Positions 1 to 10,709 of a stretch of DNA of 64,000 nt are shown here, piece by piece. The stretch is taken from NCBI RefSeq assembly GCF_036884655.1, contig NC_088337.1:30409001-30473000 (forward strand). The letters run 5' to 3'. A program made the position numbers and the translations under genes. The stretch is from Musa acuminata AAA Group (lineage: Eukaryota > Streptophyta > Magnoliopsida > Zingiberales > Musaceae). The number at the start of each line of letters is the position of its first letter. Positions within the stretch are counted from its first letter, which is position 1. Below the pieces are notes generated by a model. That model ran no database searches. It saw nothing but the letters and a program-made list of their open reading frames with translations, and was not told where the DNA came from.

Positions 1-346
1 ACGACGACTCACGAGGGCCTCCTCGACGGCGGAGCGCTGGTCGGCGGTGGCAGCTAGGCCGCGCTGTGTTTCCTGGACGGCTTGAAGGAGGTCGAGCTTC
101 CTCCTCTCCAGCTCCGCCGCCTGAGAAGAAAATGGTCGAACACGAGTCAGCAGCTTCCCGTTCGATCGGGGATAAGAGAGGTGCAGGAAGAGGTAGTGCT
201 ACCGGAGGTGCGGCGGCGGTACTGACAGCGGCGAGACGTCCACTGGGCCGAGGAGATGGGCCGAGCCGACCGAGCGGCGAGCGGTGGGTGCCCCTGGGTT
301 TGGGGGTCGGGATTGCAAGAGGCGTGGCCAATGCGTGGCTCATCAT
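1..346 (-). CDS. Plastid fibrillin / plastid-lipid-associated protein-like, 5' part (cut by window edge)
   Basis: Two coding exons are visible: 203-346 (48 codons from ATG at 344-346, which is directly followed by a second ATG) and 13-120 (36 codons), both phase 0 with GT-AG junctions. The window starts inside the next intron, whose donor is GTGAGT. Exon 1 is rich in Ser, Pro, Arg and Ala and lacks acidic residues, as in a chloroplast transit peptide. Exon 2 reads like the start of a PAP/fibrillin domain: a Glu/Lys helix with KLDLLQAVQETQRGLAAT and then DQRSAVEEAL, which matches the family's pattern of a leader helix, RGL, and an acidic helix. Fibrillins bind lipids or quinones in plastoglobules and thylakoids. 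The family call rests on only about 35 residues, so it is moderate; the exon structure itself is well supported. Confidence 0.6.
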   Translation of the reverse strand, partial: MMSHALATPLAIPTPKPRGTHRSPLGRLGPSPRPSGRLAAVSTAAAPPVALPLPAPLLSPIEREAADSCSTIFFSGGGAGEEEARPPSSRPGNTARPSCHRRPALRRRGGPRESS

Positions 347-1660
347 GTCGTCCCGCTTTGCGGACCAACTGCAGTTGCGCTTGCCGGGATCTGAGCTATA
401 AATATCATCACGGGGATATCAAAGAGACGGACGAGATCAAAAGTGCAGTGGATGAACGGTTTTGGAGGATCCTTCTAAGTTTTCGGTGTCCCTTGTACAA
501 CATATACATCGATTGCATACAATACAATAAGCACTGAAACTTCCAATAAATAATCTCTAACGATTCATCCTCCTCCGTCAAACACTGCAACTTTAATTGA
601 TATGACCATATCGTTGGAATGCCGCAGCTCATAAGTGCCGCATGTAAAGATACAATAACATCTGAACAAACCATCAGAACAGCGTTGAAGAAACAAAAAC
701 CAGGGGACATAGATCAGCCAGTCATGAAAACAAAGGACTAGCTGATGTTTACTAATCTTGCAGATCTTCCATGCAGCAGCTCTTTGAGGTCGATGCGAAA
801 AGTATGAAATGAATCAACCATTAGAACATTTGAAAAGATAGGAAACAAAACCAAGAGGATAAGAAATAGCCAGTAAAATATATGACACGACAAGAAAGAA
901 TCTTGTGATGTTTTTAGCAAGCTGATGACAGAAACAGAACTCACTTTTCACATCTGTTGGACTACACATTTTGACAGCATAAAGCAGATATCAAACTTTG
1001 ATAGTGTCCCTCAACTGAGTACCAAGTCAGTGATTTTATTTCCTCAAGTGAGACATGTGAATTTTCTTCATAGTCGACCATAATTTTGAAAGAAATAATG
1101 CTATAAATTATCATTACATATATAATGACAAGCAGTGCAGGAGTTTTGAACATATAATGTCAAAATAGTGGTGGCACATGATTCCCTGTTCACTCATTAA
1201 GCATTTACAACATTTGTAAAATGAATTGCAGAAGCAATCTAAAATGTTGCATACGACAGGAGCAGCGACTGACTACTGAAGCTGCCAAACAAAAGAGAAA
1301 TCGGTCCAAGAAACAAACAACAAAAATAAGAAAACAAAATTCAAACTCTAATTAAAATTGAAGTACAGCTGCATATACATTAAAATAGTAAAAAAAAAAA
1401 AAAAGAGATTCATCAGACATGTTTTCCTATAAAAATAAGAATTGTCATTGGGATACATTTAAATAACGTGTGGTATATCATCCAGCAAAAGCGCAGCTAG
1501 CGATCGTAAGGAGATTGACCACCCTCGATTCTTAATTCTTTCTCAATTCAATATATCTGTTTCATGATAGAAGACTGAAGCAGAAGCACTGCAAGGAGCC
1601 TGTTTGCTTTTTGATATAGGTTGCAACAAGCAACGAGATACCACCTTTAAAAATAACAGG
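347..1660. other. Intergenic, AT-rich
   Basis: Upstream flank of the fibrillin-like gene and downstream flank of the next minus-strand unit. A TATA-like stretch (TATTTATA read on the minus strand, about 398-405) lies some 55 bases upstream of the fibrillin-like ATG. Open frames here are short, with no recognisable protein. An A-rich run lies at about 1390-1405. Confidence 0.5.
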
Positions 1661-2589
1661 TCATTTTTCTGGGTGATCAGATGCGTTAGCTGCAAAGGGT
1701 TCTCTAGCCCGACCACCAATACATTCCAAGGTATCAGGATCTGATGAAAGAATCTCATCACAAGCCATATAAAAGAAGTCGCTTTCTCATGTCTTATGGT
1801 AAGAGATCTGACTGCCCTCATCCTGTTGCACCTGCAAATTGAAAATATGCGGTTAGGAACCATGAGCCCCTCATGTGCTAAAATAAAAACCAATTCACTG
1901 AAAAACAATTTTCATATACTGATCTTTCAGCGCTTGGAAGACCTGCAAAACAACATAGACTTTCAGATATACAAACATAAAAATTGAAAATCAGTTTAGC
2001 AAACAGTTAGAAGATTGTTAAGTTATAAACAAGTAAAGTGGTAATCACACTTTGAAGCAGAAGATCTGCCAATTCAAGTTATTATGCACCCAAAAGTTAA
2101 GCTAAGGTTAAGTAAATTCGGTGAGAAAGAACACAGTCATCATATTGACCTACAAGCAAACAAAATAGATCTATACTCGTATATCACAGAACAGTACAAG
2201 TGATTGTTAAAATTCATAATACAATAAGAGTGCAATAAGCATGAAGAGAGAAAGCATTCAAATAAAGCACACATAATTTTCTACACCAGATGCAAGACAG
2301 GATAAGCATATAAACTAAAGAGAGCAATGAACACTAAGAGGACTTGGTCTATGATGCAGCTACTAGTGACTCTTGAAATAAGCAACAATAATTTCTCAGG
2401 AGGTAAACCTAGATATTTGGTTCACAAGACTATTAGCCTCTTAATAGGAAGTTCAAAGTTAAAACAGTTACAGCAGAACAGTACCAAGTAGAAGTTACTG
2501 CAGATTCCCTACATACCCTTGACAAAATAGTTCAGTTCCAAGTTCCATAATAAAATAGAAGCCCTTGATTCCATCCAGAACAAAGATGG
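1661..2589 (-). pseudogene. Exon-like segments with an in-frame stop, unidentified
   Basis: Four minus-strand pieces look like exons. 2517-2589 has a long pyrimidine tract ending CCCCCAG and a strong GTATGT donor. About 2056-2070 and about 1906-1943 are flanked by plausible splice sites. 1661-1831 starts after TTTGCAG and is open in one frame to a stop at 1661-1663, except for a TGA at 1787-1789. The last three pieces join in phase and the last ends in an acidic, Cys-containing tail. I do not recognise the product and could not link it cleanly to the 2517-2589 piece. It could be a decayed gene, a spliced 3' UTR of the Cys-rich gene immediately upstream on the same strand, or chance. Confidence 0.25.
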
Positions 2590-2636
2590 CTGGGGGAAAA
2601 GAAAGGGAGAAGGGAAAGAAATGGAACTAATCAGCT

Positions 2637-3068
2637 CTAACTCATATCCATGCCATCTCCAATTTGACTGCATATTGGAGAGACTGCAGAAAAGATCCTC
2701 TCGAAGGGAGAAGGATGCAGCTGGGCATCGCGCCTGCGCTTAAAAGCACAGCCATCGGTATTTGTCACTTCCAGCTTCCTTCGGACTCCTCTCACCGCCT
2801 GCTCTTCTGCTGGCGAAAGAGGAAAAAACTGGCCGCTCACTCTGCAAAGAGAACTATGGTTATCGTACAAAATCCTCTGCTCACAATTTTTATCGCAGAT
2901 GTGTGTCAGTCCTGTTAGTTTGCAGCGGTACATGTTCCCAAACACATGTTCGTTTTGGCACCTCTTGTCACATTTGTGACTAGGAATCAGCCCTTCCTTG
3001 TTAAGAATACTGGACAAGTAAATCACATTGCTTGGCTCGGCAATCATAGATTTGCCATATACCTCCAT
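2637..3068 (-). CDS. Small Cys/His-rich protein of unknown function
   Basis: A 143-residue single-exon coding region. Residues about 32-78 hold a compact Cys/His cluster (HKCDKRC, then YRCKLTGLTHICDKNC, then LCRVSGQFFPLS), suggesting a small zinc-binding fold. Next come an Arg/Lys-rich segment (RGVRRK, FKRRRD) that could be nuclear or nucleic-acid binding, and a short hydrophobic tail. The start is supported by a 5'-UTR intron: donor GTGAGT begins at 3480 and acceptor TTGCAG ends at 3121, and the ATG follows about 50 bases into the second UTR exon. A TATA box (TATAAAT) is at 3637-3643. Upstream are ACGTGTC (about 3781) and CACGTG (3835-3840), both ABRE/G-box-like, so ABA or stress control is possible but inferred. 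I recall related uncharacterised plant proteins but cannot name the family. Confidence 0.65.
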   Translation of the reverse strand: MEVYGKSMIAEPSNVIYLSSILNKEGLIPSHKCDKRCQNEHVFGNMYRCKLTGLTHICDKNCEQRILYDNHSSLCRVSGQFFPLSPAEEQAVRGVRRKLEVTNTDGCAFKRRRDAQLHPSPFERIFSAVSPICSQIGDGMDMS

Positions 3069-3120
3069 TGCTCAGCTAATTGAAGCTTGGTTCTTGTTGT
3101 GCTTTCTCGTATCAAGCTCG

Positions 3121-3480
3121 CTGCAACCCAAAAAGAACAACGATGTTACTTATTTGGGTAAAGATCTCACAATTATTGTGCATCGCCGCTGAAGTTTAGC
3201 AGATTCACCCCTAAAAGGAATTTTCTCGTCATGAAAAGGTATAAGAATCATGGTCGAGAAATTAACAGGTCCTAAAAAGCGATAAAATTCGACCATAAAC
3301 TAAATAAAGGAAGAAAATAGATCATGTTTCGTAAACATTTCCTATGGTATAATCTTAAAAAAAAGGAGCAAAGGAATAGCTAAGTTAAGCATCTTGGCGC
3401 GTTCCCAAAGTACCAATAAAACCCCTAGCCCTAATTTTCCGATGTGATAGTTAATCACAGAATAGATTAAAAGGACTCAC
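3121..3480 (-). other. 5'-UTR intron of the Cys-rich gene
   Basis: On the minus strand CACT|GTGAGT opens the intron and GGGTTGCAG closes it. It separates a leader exon (about 3481-3610) from the exon carrying the ATG. Leader introns like this often raise expression in plants; here that is only inference. Confidence 0.6.
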
Positions 3481-3636
3481 AGTGATGAACCCCAAAACCG
3501 AGAAACGATTCCGAAGAGGAGAGAAACCCAACGATCGAACAGATTTCGCCCACGGATCGCCTGGATTGACCCTTCTTAATCCTTCCCGTTGGGTGCGACG
3601 ACTCCCTGTGCGCTCCGCGGGAGTCGAGCAAGATCA

Positions 3637-3643
3637 ATTTATA
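3637..3643 (-). promoter_or_regulatory. TATA box of the Cys-rich gene
   Basis: TATAAAT on the minus strand, about 155 bases upstream of the leader-exon donor. CACGTG at 3835-3840 and ACGTGTC near 3781 lie 140-200 bases further upstream. Confidence 0.5.
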
Positions 3644-3649
3644 GGCGCC

Positions 3650-4699
3650 CAGAACAAAGCCAGCTCCTCTTCTCGCTGGCTCGCGCCGTACACAGCGGCT
3701 CGGCTCTCGGTGGCGTGTTGTGACAACCACAGCAACATTCGTGGAGCCCGAGCCGCTGCCGGCTGAGGAGGGGGGGGAGGACGTGTCGAATGGTGAGTGG
3801 CGGTTGACGAGTTTACCCGCGAAGGGTGGTAACTCACGTGACTCATTAATTCGAGCAACGTGGCGAGTTATTAAGCGGGTGGGACCGCGTCCTACTCTCT
3901 ACCGATTTGACTTTGTCGTTACATGGAGGATGCTGCCGAGACACCAGGAGATCAAGATCGTACGGTCCAGGTTTGTCGCGTGGCATGACTCACTAGCTAC
4001 GCCAACCGCGACGATCAAGCTTGGGTGAAACAATTGTGTCTGTCGTGACCACTAATGCAATTGCTGTTACGGCCACTAAGATTAGGATAATGTTAGCTTT
4101 ACAATGAGGAGGAGGCACTCTATATTGTTATTAATAATATCTGTTCGAAAAGAACGAAGACTGTGTCATCTCCGCACATAATTAACAAACATAATACATA
4201 TACTTGTTCCTTTTGGATTCGACCATATCTTGGGAAACCATCTTTATTAAGTAATATATTCGGATGCATTTCGGACTCGTATGTATTTAAACTCAATATG
4301 CTGGATTTGAATACGGACGACAAGTCCGGTTTGAACACTACGAGTATACAAGAATAAGTGTCTTTAGTATGAAATGAATTTTGAGTATCTACGTAGCTAA
4401 ATTCCCAATTTAAAAACGAGGCATGCAAATTCTATAAAGATGTACCAACCTAAATAGCACACACTCCATGCAAAGAAAGGGTTCCAGAAGCATCTAGGAA
4501 TATTTTTGATTCATTGTGACTCAAATCCACATAAGCCTATTTTTACCAGAAATCAATCTCTTTGACCAAATCTGATATTTTAATATGCAAAAGATGTTTC
4601 TTCAACAAAATTTACCAATTATCACAGTTTCTATGCCTCAGTATTAGCCAAATGGTGTCGAGCACAATCTCTGAGCAGCTTATCCGTCTTTAACATGAT
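3650..4699. other. Intergenic between two minus-strand genes
   Basis: Promoter side of the Cys-rich gene (GC-richer to about 4030) followed by the AT-rich 3' flank and probable 3' UTR of the membrane-protein gene. Short open frames only; no recognisable protein. Confidence 0.5.
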
Positions 4700-7600
4700 T
4701 CAGGAGATTCTCTTGGGAGACATGTTGTACACAAGTGAAACTGTCGTAATTATAATAAGTATCTGCAGCATAACACCTGGTACCATCAAAATGTCAGTAA
4801 AAGTTCATCTCTAGATGTGTTCCATATAGATTTTCAGCTGATAATCCACTTAAAAAAGGTCTCATTATTACCGATTAAAGTGCGTCCAATGTCAAGGAGC
4901 TCATAATATGTCATATCTGCAGTGCTTTGGTATTTGATGACCTAACAAGTGAGTAGACAAGTCAAACCGTAAGGCATATATACCATGTATATCCTCAGTG
5001 CAATTTAATAAAGGTAAACAAAATAAGGAACAAATAGAGGATAACCAAAGAGTATATGTTAACAACCATAGAAACATTGCTTACTTGTTAGATAGAGACA
5101 ATGGTAATAACAAATGTTAAAGCAGAAGGCACGACGGACTAAATATAAAACAATTTTAAAAAACCCTCACTGGACCGTAGCTTGGTCCTAAGAGATGATT
5201 ACTCAAAAGGCTGTGGACAGAAATACATGAATCGCATGATTTTATCAACACGAAGAAAACAACTTTGTGGGGACACTACCATGAAAACACATATAATCTA
5301 CAAAAATGTGTTAGCCCAAGGCTAACAACCACTTTATTTAATAGAGTAAGAAAAAGGTTCAATGGCTTGGCTTTGAAATGTAATGATGCTAGTTTACAGC
5401 AAAATATTAGGAAAAGGCACAATCCTAACAGCGTACAGACGAATGTTTGCCATCTATAAAATAAGTACTTCACAAATCATGTACACACATGGAGTGATCC
5501 CATATTCAGAACACAAGTCTTGCATAACAACCAGGTTACCAAGATGCAGATAGGAACTAGAAAACCAAAAGAGACGACCAAGGCAAGAACAATATACCTA
5601 GAAACAGCAGTTGCAGATTTGAGAACCTACAAATTCTTATTGATGACATAGTTGAAATGCTTAATCATATAAATTAAGTAGGAACAACAAAGAGGTTAAC
5701 ACGAGGTGTTTTAAGAAAAAAAAATAAACCTATGTCATAGGCCTTGCATTAGAAACACTTGTCCTAGAAAATAACTCTAGTTTACTAGAACTCTTAAGTG
5801 ACCAATAACGCAACACCCATATATTTAGTAAAAGACTAAATGGGAAGCCCTAGACCAGTTCTTAGTTAAAGGAAATCAAACTCAATACCTTCAAGTGCAA
5901 GTCGCTCCTAATAATAGAAGCAACTGATAACACAGTTGCAATAGACGATATGATTGCGTACAATCTCAACAGAGTTATATGACTGCGCCTCCGACCTGTC
6001 AAGTCATTCAAAGCAAAAGCAATCTACTTTTACAAACTTACAGAAAATATTGATCCTGAGCAGAAGATAACATATATTAAAGCATCACAAACCTAATTCT
6101 CCAATTACGAGGGAAATGAATCCAACTGAAAGTGATATGGCAGCAAAGGTCTCAAACTTCTTCTCATGTGATGCAGATAGAAACATTAGTGATGTCCAAA
6201 CCACTTGACTGGCAGTCTGCAAGTGATTCAGAAACAGCTCTCAAAAAAAGAAAAACCATAAAAATATGAATTTTCTTATAGTCAGCTTTGGTGCTGGGTC
6301 ACAGGATGGATAAGTAACTTAAAGGGGCTGAAGCAACAAAATGTCTTAAATTGATATCCATCAGTCATGTCAATGTTGAAACCCACAAAATATTTAAATT
6401 AATTATGTAGGAACGAGACCTTTTATCTGGCAATTCAATCAGCAATAATTAAATAAATGAGCATTAGTATATCCCTAGTTGACTGTATAAACTGTAAACA
6501 TGGCATCTTTTGCCTGCTAGATAAAAATGTTTTTATCTAGCAGGCAAAAGATGTAGATAAAATAGGCCAGAAGATTGATTTAAAGTCAAATTTCCAAAAT
6601 TGATATATATAATATTATGTAGAATGTAGATACATGCACGTATATGTATACATGCACATGTACGTGCAATATCTACCGAGGTCCGAAATACAGTCAAATT
6701 TTTTACTTACCGTTAGACAATACATATCACAAGACAACTTGCAACAATCACAACTCACTGCAACAATTACATTACATGCTATGCAACACAAACAGATAAC
6801 AAGCATCGATTACACCCTATATCATTAGATCAAATGCCCGGAAAATTGAACATGAGATTATATTGTCAATAAGATGAATAGCCATAGCAAACTGAAACCA
6901 AAATCTCTAGGATATTGGTACAACACTTCCATCGCAAACAGATTCCGATTAGAAGGATTAAAACCTATACTGATAAGAATGGTTCAAATAAAGGTTTTCC
7001 AACCAATGTACTCAAGTTGTATATTTCGAAACAGTATGAATAATTCAGGAAAGCCTCTCAAATAAACCACAAGCACCAGAAAATTGGTGGGCATCATCAT
7101 AGTACAGGCCTTTTCTACAAACAGCTTCCAATTGTATAGGACATCTAGAGTCAAAAATGCTTCACGAAGTTTTAATATGCTATAGAACTGAGGTCAACTA
7201 TCTGAACATAAGGGAAGATCATAGCCAAAAGAAATATAGTCAAAAAGTGATTTTATCAATAAACCTAACATGCTAGCTGATATCGAGAACCTAAATTATT
7301 GCAGTTTAAGTTCACACAGGAACAGTGCACTGAAATCCTTATTTGTTAAGACTCCAACATGTCTGTTGCCATGACCTTATCTAGATTGCACAATTGACAT
7401 TGCCATGCAGATACAAATGTAAAACGAAAAAACCTCCAGAGGGATTTACTTTGTTTTTGTATATCGTAGAGTTGATTGGTCATTTTATTGAATTGTGCTT
7501 TTGTCCCCTTCTAAGGTTTCACCATATTGTCACGAACGGTCGTCGCGCGCCTGCAACAACTTTGTTCAACGAATCGTTCGTTGTTTGTGTTTACATGTAC

Positions 7601-8952
7601 AGCTGCATGGCAGCATGTTTTGGTTTGGTTTTATGTCCTTTTGCTTGTAAAAATGTAAGTTCGAACAAGTTGCAGTGCTATAGTGCGATCGCTCACCGAA
7701 CCGAGCAAAACAGCTCAAAACAGCTCTGTTTTCACGTGCCACGGGCTGTTTTTTACAACCCGATACTACACACGAAACGTCAGCCATCTCAACACCCTGG
7801 AACCACCCGAGTGGCACCATGGGGGATGGGGCTTCGGTATAGTGTCGGGCTGAACAATCTTTCGCAAGTTCGCACGTTACCTTGACGGGAACTTGTTGTC
7901 GCGTCCGGCACCCGGTGAGCAGCTGTTTGTGGACTTGCAGCTGTTCGTTCAACCTTCTAAAGTCCTTGTTTTCCTCCTCTCCCTCTTTTCTCTTGTGCAC
8001 GCAAGGTGCTTGCTGAATTACTTGTAAAGCTTCCCCTTTCGCGAGACTTCGAGACTTGTCTGTCGCTCGTTCTTCGAACTAATCAACATTCTTCGAAGGA
8101 CCTGAGTGAGGTTGCAACTTGGCTGACTTTTGCGGACACATATCGCAAGGACACTTCGCGACTTAGGCAATCCAAGCTAAGTTCACGTCTTGGCCACAAG
8201 GGTGCATCACGGCTTAGGCAATTCTAGCTAAGCCCGTGACAATATGATGAAGCGAAAATCAAATATTACAACTTACAAGAACATATCTCAATTTTATAAC
8301 TTGTTTCCCGTGGACTCGACTTAAGTGTCTAACAACGTTGATGTTATAGCCAAAAAAATTAAAAACTGGAATACCAAGTAAAATGGAAAGAACAAATGTT
8401 GCTAAAAATGACAGGTTGTAAGGTGACCAAGAAAATCTCAAGGTAGTATAATTTTTTTGGAATAACATTTCCATGTCATTATACTGATTCCTGGTAACAT
8501 AGACACTATATAAACCCTTACACATAAGCACAAACAAGAGAACGGTGAAACCTATAAATATGGTGTGACACCTAACAAATTAAAAGTTTGTAGTAGGTTT
8601 TCGACCTCTGTCATATTGATAGAGAGATACATTCTCGTCTTGATCAAAGAGTCCACAAACGAAATTGAGATTTGTAATTTGCCTCACATTCTACCAAGCA
8701 CCTGATGTGCAAACAACACAACAGAATCAGAAGCTTTGCACAGCAAGCATCTGAGAGCAAATGTGCATAACCTCTGACACTGATGGCACATGATCTGATT
8801 TTATACGATCCCAGATTTCAGAAAAGCAAAAGGAGAAGGGTTTTGGTATGTAACAAATACACAGATAAAATAAAGGAAAGCTCTGTTACCTGCGCGGCAA
8901 GCAGAGCTCCAAGCCTGGATTTGCCTTTAGCGACCCTGGTGTACCCTGCCAT
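4700..8952 (-). CDS. Unrecognised multi-pass membrane protein, 166 aa, seven exons
   Basis: Exons (minus): 8890-8952, 6093-6216, 5889-5995, 5598-5626, 5398-5453, 4872-4916, 4700-4776. They sum to 501 nt (166 codons plus TGA), all with GT-AG junctions and matching phases. The protein starts MAGYTRVAKGKSRLG, a basic N-tail. Hydrophobic stretches follow at about 15-35, 43-60, 70-91, 110-128 and 138-158, with the basic loop ELGRRRSH at 61-68 and a basic C-end SPKRIS. This gives four or five membrane spans, so an organelle or ER membrane protein is likely. I do not recognise the family. Intron 1 (6217-8889) contains a solo LTR and a 50-bp palindrome. The 29-nt exon 5598-5626 and the 56-nt exon 5398-5453 are the least certain; the first three and last two exons are strong. 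A TATA-like GATAAAAGG lies at 9117-9125. Confidence 0.68.
6504..6553. repeat. Near-perfect 50-bp palindrome
   Basis: Two perfectly complementary 24-base arms (6504-6527 and 6530-6553) flank a 2-base centre. The arms begin CATCTTTTGCCTGC and end GCAGGCAAAAGATG. It lies in intron 1 of the membrane-protein gene, about 1 kb from the solo LTR. As RNA it would form a very stable hairpin. Confidence 0.95.
7528..8241 (+). mobile_element. Solo LTR of the Ty3/gypsy family found at 37914-44379
   Basis: This 714-base sequence starts TGTCACGAACGG and ends CCCGTGACA. It matches the two LTRs of the full element along its whole length, including the block with the GGCACCCGGTGAGCAG stretch and the tail motif CTTAGGCAATTCTAGCTAAG. 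No internal region, primer-binding site or second LTR is present. The flanks carry a 4-base match, ATAT at 7524-7527 and ATAT at 8242-8245, probably the target duplication. It is inserted in intron 1 of the minus-strand membrane-protein gene in antisense orientation. It has one full copy of the 51-bp tandem unit near its 3' end, against two and three in the LTRs of the full element. The likely origin is LTR-LTR recombination after insertion. Confidence 0.93.
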
Positions 8953-9116
8953 CGGAAGCGACGAATTAAAGAGATCTGCAGCAGCCGATCAGATCTAGCT
9001 TGCAGAAAGATCCCGGAAAATAAACGTACTGGAATCGACGACCATGCGGTAGGAGAAATCCGAGCCATCCGTTCCCGACGGCCGCCGGCTGGCAGAGACA
9101 CTCCGCTGTTGCATGG

Positions 9117-9125
9117 CCTTTTATC
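9117..9125 (-). promoter_or_regulatory. TATA-like box of the membrane-protein gene
   Basis: GATAAAAGG on the minus strand, about 165 bases upstream of the ATG at 8950-8952. The terminal-inverted-repeat element begins about 100 bases further upstream. Confidence 0.35.
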
Positions 9126-9222
9126 TCCTCCACCGCTGCTCCGAGTCGCCCCCTTCCTCGGACTCGATATCTTACAATTAAGTAGGGTTTTGGTGGGACA
9201 TCAACCGCCCGAAAACATTCTC

Positions 9223-10709
9223 GGGACTAATTACATATTAGCATCTAAGTCATTATAATTAAAAAATTTACATCGTGATCTTTTATAATTTTAAAAATAA
9301 ATAAATAATCTCATTTATTGTAATATTATTAGTTGTATTCATGAAAAATATAACACATCATACTACACGCTTCAAATTAATGAGAAAATAATAATTTCAA
9401 TATTCATTTTGTTTAGAACGACGAGTAGCTTGGTGAGTGTACGGCCAATCATGAAGATGAGCTACATGGGGTTGGATGGTCACAGATTATCTTCATAAAA
9501 AAAATGAAAATAAGGCTAATGAAAATAAAGGCTCCCATGAAGAGGGGAAGGCCCGGAGCCGTCATAATAAGAAATCTTCGTAAGGTTGATGATAAGGAAT
9601 GCAACAACTCTAGGCCTCCCCCTCTTCTTGGGAGTATTCGCTAATCAAACATGATCATTTAGAGACTTAGTATTGTATCGCCCAGAGGTCGACAATGAGG
9701 AACGCAATAACGACGAGAGACACGTGATGTTTCTCATGTAAATTGGACAAATTCAATGAGAAACTAGTTCAATCGATTGAGCCCAAGTCTAATTCAATTT
9801 TGAGTTAGTTTACAAAAAAAAATTGAAGAAAGGAGGAGATGATACCTAATTCACTTTCCTTTATCCTCCTTTTGTGATCTCATTCCCTCACCCTTTTTTG
9901 CTTCTCTCTCTATCTCCAATCCCCTGGGGTAGATGGCGAGCAACATTGGTGTGTCGTGAGTGGTGGCATGGGTTGTGGTGAGGATCAAAATTGAAGAAAG
10001 GAGGAGATGATACCTAATTCACTTTCCTTTATCCTCCTTTTGTGATCTCATTCCCTCACCTTTTTTTACTTCTCTCTCTATCTCCAATCCCCTGGAGTAG
10101 ATGGCGAGCAACATTGGTGTGTCGTGAGTGGTGGCATGGGTTGTGGTGAGGATCATGGTGTGAAATGTGACGTGCGTTGTGTAAATGTGATCGTGCGATT
10201 GGTGCATGATGGTTTCTCACGCAAACTGAAATGTAAAGGGCCAAGGCTCCCACGAAGAGTGAGAGAGAGAGAGAGAGACATGTAGCCATTGCATTCCTCA
10301 CTATCGGCCTTATGAAGATTCCTTACCATCGGCCTCTAAATGCCACTACGTCAATAATTAGGTGGTGACAACATTGAGCGTCTTGATAACGATGGTTCTC
10401 GCTACGCTAAGAGGCAAGCAAACCAAGTGGCAAGGCCATTGGGTCACCCCCTCTTCATGGCAGCCTCTCCTCCATGGTTGTGATCTTCGATCGTTTAATA
10501 TCATTTAGCTTTTTTCCATGATTGATGATACACTCACCAAGCTACTCCTCCATGGTCGTGATATCACGTGTTATGTTTTTCATCAATACAATTGGCGGCA
10601 TCAGGACAAATAAAATTATTTATTTTACTTTTAAAATTATAGGTATTTGGAAAATTATAGGAATTTCAATATAAATTTAGTAAGTACAAGAACCTTAAAT
10701 GATAATCCC
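9223..10709. mobile_element. Non-autonomous element with long terminal inverted repeats
   Basis: The two ends are inverted, diverged copies of each other over roughly 250 bases. The clearest anchor is a perfect 19-base match: 9423-9441 (GAGTAGCTTGGTGAGTGTA) is the reverse complement of 10529-10547. Outside this anchor both arms continue in order with matching AT-rich blocks (9275-9300 with 10615-10645; the AATACAA and TTTTTCAT motifs). Inside it, GGCTNCCATGAAGAGGGG also recurs inverted (about 9530 and 10450-10465). The outermost shared bases are about GGGACTAATTA on the left and ATAATCCC on the right. No transposase frame is present, so it would be a Mutator-like or foldback-type derivative. 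A target duplication could not be identified, so the outer limits are approximate. Confidence 0.65.
9818..10155. repeat. Two-copy tandem duplication, period about 168 bp
   Basis: The segment beginning AATTGAAGAAAGGAGGAGAT at 9821 recurs at 9989 with nearly identical sequence through GGTTGTGGTGAGGATCA. I see only a few single-base differences, for example CCCTGGGG versus CCCTGGAG. It lies inside the terminal-inverted-repeat element and looks recent. Confidence 0.9.

Noticed and set aside
1543..1908. 121-codon open frame on the minus strand
   Set aside because: A different frame of the same strand gives better splice-consistent exon-like pieces, and this frame has no recognisable protein.
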